The notes beneath the pieces were generated by a model that worked only from the letters and a program-made list of their open reading frames with translations, made no database searches and was not told the DNA's origin. Positions 59,761 through 64,000 of a stretch of DNA of 64,000 nt are shown piece by piece (position 1 is the stretch's first letter; each line of letters opens with the position of its first letter). The position numbers and the translations under genes were made by a program. Source of the DNA: Mixophyes australis (lineage: Eukaryota; Chordata; Amphibia; Anura; Limnodynastidae); NCBI GenBank assembly GCA_036250195.1, contig JAVHZZ010000010.1, positions 104,939,278 through 105,003,277 of the forward strand, given 5' to 3'.

Positions 59761-61546
59761 TACATTTATATTCAATTTTCTGCAGTTCTTCCTTTCCCTC
59801 CCTAATTCTTTTGTCACTGGTAGACTGTAACGAGTTACCTGGGCAGGTAACTACAGGTCTATATATACTAATATATCTCTGCTATTAAGATTGCACAGGG
59901 CTATTTTTGTCTTATTTGGCATTGTGGTCATTGCACATCATTATATTAATGTTATGTAGGATGTTCTACAATCCTGTACTCCCTTATTGTGCCAACTTCT
60001 TTTACTTCCCCATAATCTTTTGTTCTTAAGTCTCAACAATCTGTTGCCATATTTACTCTTTTATTCTGCCTGTTATGCCGTTCCTAAAAATCCTTTCTCG
60101 ATCTAAACCCCTCTACTAATTAAACATAAAGAACACTAATGTGTTTTTTATGTATTACAGTTTTACAATATAAATTGTGCATTGTAGGCAAAGAAATGCA
60201 GTACATTTTCATTAAAGGTGTCTGATCATTTTGGTCGCTCAAAATGGACATCTATACACCTAGTATATAGAACATAATAATAAGCATTCTTATAAGAATT
60301 TCAAATTGAGTGATATTGAAGGTTGTCAGTCAACCTGCATAGCCACATTTAGAATCCAACTGTATTTATTTACATACATAAAGCAAAAGTAGAATAAGTT
60401 CCAATATAGTTTATTGATAGTTCAGAGCCAAGTTTAAAATCTGCATGTTTATTTGACAATAGCAAACATTGTTTGAGCAGAGAGATCTGTTTATTTGGCC
60501 ATTTTCTTTGAGTCCCCTTTGATTTGCCATTGCCCAGGATGTCATAGACCCCCACCAAGTAGCTGACGTCCTTTGATGGATTTTTGTTGCTTATGAAGCT
60601 GCAGAAGCATAACAGAAGTGCTATTCCAGCTGGTAGGGAACTCTGTTTTCAACTTGTGCAATGTCAATTTCTTTCAAACCTGAAGTGTATACATGTTAGC
60701 TGTACAGGGTTGTGTAGGATTGATTAATGTGAAAGCAGGGTTTGCTTTATGACCGAATGCTGCTGCTGTTGTCGACTCTGAGTTTACGTCAACAGGGTCA
60801 AAATATAAGTGTATTATAACCTTATGCTATTCAGATGCTACTCCTGCTAGGTGAGGAGGGGATAATTGCTCTTCAATCTTTTATCACTACTGATGCGTAA
60901 AACAGCTTATTTCACAGAACTTGTGTGGATCATTTCAGCATGACTACTTTCCTCCTCAATAACCTCTTCAAAGCTAGATGTATTTCTGCTGTGACAGCTC
61001 AAAGTACAAGGACAACAGCTGCATCCCTTTTGAGTATGATTGCTTCGATTTTAGTTGATGACTTCTCTAAACAGCCTTGTTTTGGCTCTGTATTTTTGTA
61101 TTGTTTCAGCCTGTTTATGTAATGTATCCAATATCACACAATAATTACAAAACAACGATAATTATGAAATGCTGCAAAATAATAACACTCGGATTCCACA
61201 GAGATTTGTGTATGTCTGTTTTAACCAGTTGCCACATATAAAGAACCGGTATAGCTATTCATCTGGTACACCAAATCAAGAATGCATTGTATGAATTTAA
61301 GCTGCTGTATTACATCTGGTGCTGCAGCTGCATCTATGCTGTTCTGAACTGGCAATAGAACTAAATTGTAGCACACAGCCTGAGACAGGGAGTTTGACCA
61401 GCAACTTGCAAGTGCAACTGACCACAGAACAAGTCTGACAGTAATCAATATGAAAAAAAAAAAAAAGAATAATCCGTACTAGTAATAATAATTCTGGTAA
61501 ACCACATTGCGATCAGTCCAATTGTATGAATTTCAGCTGCTGTATT
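59761..61546. other. Non-coding, no recognised gene
   Basis: AT-rich. Frames 60370-60558 (minus), 60925-61122 (plus) and 61221-61448 (minus) are unrecognised. An A-run lies at 61453-61466. A 25-bp string beginning TTGTATGAATTTAAGCTGCT near 61288 recurs with one change near 61522, directly before the LINE tail. Confidence 0.5.
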
Positions 61547-62060
61547 TATTATTATTATCATTTATTTGTTAGGCGCCACAAGGTATCCGCAGCGCCGCAC
61601 ACAGTACTAACAGTAGACTATACAGGGTGAAACCATACAGAACAATGAACAAAAAGTACCAATACTTCAGAAACTCCAGCCAGTCATATGCAGTAAAGAC
61701 GGAGCAGAAGAATAGGTATGGAGACAGGAGGGGAGGGGGCCCTGCTCATACGAGCTTACATCCTAAGGGAGGGTAAACAGACCAGGCACAAGAGGAGCCA
61801 GTTGAGGCAAGCGGAGAGAAGGGAGGATGAGCAAAGGGAGGAGATGGGGGTTAAGTAGATGGTTGGTAGGCTTTGAGGAAGAGGTGAGTTTTGAGTGCAT
61901 GTTTGAAGGAGCACAGAGTAGGAGAGATGGATGGAACGAGGGAGGTCGTTCCAGAGAAGGGGGACTGCACGGGAAAAGTCTTGGATTCTGGAGTGGGAAG
62001 AGGTGATAAGGGTGGAGGAGAGGCGGCGGTCGTTGGCCGGGGGCGGGCACGAGTGTGAAT
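61547..62060 (-). pseudogene. L2-like LINE, ORF2 C-terminus and 3' UTR
   Basis: On the minus strand the element ends TGTGGCGCCTAACAAATAAA followed by (TGATAA/ATA)n, the L2-type tail also seen at 40875-40905. Upstream a frame (part of 62228-61851) reads SSHSRIQDFSRAV, and after a shift SFKHALKTHLFLKAYQPST. These match the C-terminal blocks of L2 ORF2 (R.FS.A.P..WN.LP...R; FK..LKT.LF..AY). The protein stops soon after, and about 300 bp of 3' UTR follow with GTAAGCTC...GCAGGGCCC. The copy is 5' truncated at about 62060, as is usual for LINE insertions. A one-base shift within the C-terminal part suggests it is inactive. Confidence 0.78.
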
Positions 62061-63199
62061 TATTACTCCTGCAATGCTTTGTTGGGCTAGTCCTATCCCT
62101 ATCTCTTCCCCAACCACACCACTGAGCAGAATTAATGGACCATCATTGCCACAACAATATTTGTAGACTATAAATGCTGCAAAATGTGAATTTACAGATA
62201 CATTGCGTAGTGGTAAATTTAAAAGCAAAACTCGAAGGTTGTATGGTTAGAACTTCACACCGCCTCTAGTTTTCAGGGTCACTTTGCCGCTGAATTGGTG
62301 CTTTGGGAGAATAAAAGGAATCTTATTTTGTGGTTGCTTAATATTTAAGAAGAGGGACATAACGAATTCCATGGACAAATCTTTAAAAACCTGGGACTGT
62401 CCCTGGATATTGGGGACAGTTGGCAACAATAGAGTTAATGTTGAGTATCTTGTCTGTTTGCCATTAAAAATATTATCCTGCCGCAGAGGCCTGAGAATAG
62501 GGCAACTAAAGGGTCATCCTGGTATCCATGATTATCGGCTTCTTGCCTGTCTGCAAGTATCAAAGATCATTTTAATTATTTTGTTTCTTTTCTACAAGAG
62601 ATATATAGGACGTGGTGGCGGTTGAACCAATGAAATGCGACGGCGTGATGAGGGACATAGGCACAGCAAATATGGCCTAGTGGGCAAAACATTTAATTTT
62701 GTGCTTGTTAAGCGTTTTGGAGTAATACATCTTACATGTATATTTATCACTTATTACTCCTACACACTATTCGATTGTATCTCCGTTCAGTTTATGGGGA
62801 ACACTATATGAATAATTGACCTACTTGCCCCAGAGTACATGCTCCATCTCTGGACCAGACCTGCAACCTGTATAAGCTAATTTACTAACAGCAGTAATAC
62901 CGCTGCTGCAGAGGGTACAGACACTACAGGGCCTGGATGGAGATGGGGAGGCCAACTGGTCACCCGAATCTCCTGCTTCCACCCCGCAGCATTCTCAAAA
63001 GAGGCCCTCACTCTGCTCTTTTGAGAGGCCCCATCGTCAGGCCCTTTTGCGATTCCCAACACAACAAGTTTCATTTTGCTCAAATGCCGCTATTTGCTCA
63101 CCTTGTGTGTACAGAGGGGCACACCTACTTCCTGATGCGGAAAGCATCTTCCTGCAAATGCTCTGCATGTACGGTTGAAGATGCAGATGAAAATGTGCA
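62061..63199. other. Non-coding, no recognised gene
   Basis: Frames 62284-62625 (113 codons, plus), 62937-63206 and their minus shadows are unrecognised. Confidence 0.5.
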
Positions 63200-63870
63200 T
63201 TGGTGAAACAAGTTTAAAAAAAAACGCCTATCACACTCTGGGCTGGCCGATTCTGCGGTCGGTTCCTGGCTTACCTGGCCAGAGTTCCTTCGCGGCAGTC
63301 TCTGGTATGCAGCGCCGCGGTCCCTGGTCGACGTCCTCTTGAAATCGGGTCTGCACATGCGCAGATCCAGCTTTTGAAGCCTTCCATCCACTTTTATTGG
63401 CAGTGGCCAAATTATTTAAAGCACCCTTAAAGCACCCTTTTTCATTCATTCAATTGCCAGTTCTTTGTTGTCTCTCACTCTGGATAGACATGTTTCTTTT
63501 GGCTCTCTGCTATTTTGCTGCTACCAGTTGCTACGTTCTGATCCAGCTCTCCTGCATTCCCGGACCTCAGCATCTACCAGCCGCAGACTATTGCACCCTG
63601 TACTTCTGTTATTGTGTCCCTAGGCATTACCAGTACTATTGTGTATCCTGCAGCACACCTCTACCCATTTATATCCTCGTTTCACTTGGCACCAACTCTG
63701 AGAACCGCAACCTGCGGCATGAATGCAACCAAGCCCATATCCCCTTGCGGGGTCACTGGTGAAAAACGTTTGTGTCGTTAGACTCCGCGCTTCAGAGTAG
63801 ATGGTTCCAAACTAGGTAAATCCATAAAAGGATTCTCTGAACTGTGATTTGTGACACCGCCAATTTAAAT
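63200..63870 (+). mobile_element. Candidate LTR of a retroelement
   Basis: A GC-richer, C/T-biased block with CTCTGGGCTGGCC, GCGCCGCGGTCCCTGG, CCATCCACTTTTATTGGC, a long CAG/CTG-rich transcribed-looking stretch and GTTAGACTCCGCGCTTCAGA then GTAGATGGTTCCAA, ending near TTTGTGACA. I associate this order of phrases with high-copy anuran LTRs (Gypsy-type), from memory. The TG start and target duplication were not resolved. The 121-codon frame at 63397-63762 belongs to this block and is not a gene. Confidence 0.4.
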
Positions 63871-64000
63871 TCCAGAATTCTATCCCTTTACATCTACACT
63901 GTTACATAATATCAGCATTTTCTCATTTTTCGCCAAAAATCGTGGACAATTATGCTTATTAAAGCCTCTTTTATGTCTTAATAAGTCAGTGAGGGGACAT
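63871..64000. other. Non-coding end of window
   Basis: AT-rich; nothing recognised. Confidence 0.5.

Noticed and set aside
61763..62050. 95-codon proline-rich minus frame
   Set aside because: It overlaps the L2 ORF2 C-terminus in a different frame and has the composition of its C/T-rich DNA.

Overview
The window looks like gene-poor, repeat-rich nuclear DNA of a vertebrate, most likely a frog (Anura). The evidence is the repeat content: tRNA-headed V-SINEs ending in a GATGAT-type tail, CR1-like, L2-like and L1-like LINE fragments, a Tc1 element, several non-autonomous hAT elements with 8-bp target duplications, a TTA-flanked Harbinger-like MITE, and short palindromic MITEs of kinds I associate with anuran genomes. 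The species cannot be fixed from sequence alone. I found no host protein-coding exon, rRNA, tRNA, operon or CRISPR array. The longest open frame (202 codons at 53526-54134) belongs to an L1 ORF2 C-terminus, and nearly all other open frames have the length expected by chance.

Layout. 1-150 is the end of a Harbinger-like MITE cut by the window edge. 2294-3562 is a candidate solo LTR (minus). 9357-10945 is a CR1-like LINE (minus) interrupted by a V-SINE at 10075-10405. 12100-13306 is a dead Tc1/mariner copy beside an (AT)n tract. 17407-17980 and 56504-57211 are two copies, in opposite orientation, of one hAT-like non-autonomous family. 21560-23400 is a minisatellite of about 45 copies of a 41-bp unit. 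25017-26365 is a fold-back element with arms of about 560 bp. 37874-38461 is an internally deleted hAT that keeps the transposase C-terminus. 40290-40905 (plus) and 61547-62060 (minus) are L2-like LINE 3' ends. 43143-43517 is a full Harbinger-like MITE. 44565-44961 and 47469-49554 are further hAT elements; the second carries its own minisatellite and a possible relic exon. 52068-52535 is a 148-bp tandem repeat. 53380-54235 is the L1 3' end. 57960-59760 is a scrambled LINE split by a palindrome. 63200-63870 is a candidate LTR.

There is no gene network to describe. The relationships are between autonomous and parasitic elements: the V-SINE shares its tail with the L2-like LINE, the hAT MITEs would have depended on hAT transposases of the sort left as a relic at 37.9-38.3 kb, and the Tc1 copy has lost function through frameshifts and loss of the third catalytic residue. 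Between repeats lie AT-rich single-copy stretches, some of which resemble conserved non-coding elements, but that needs comparative data.
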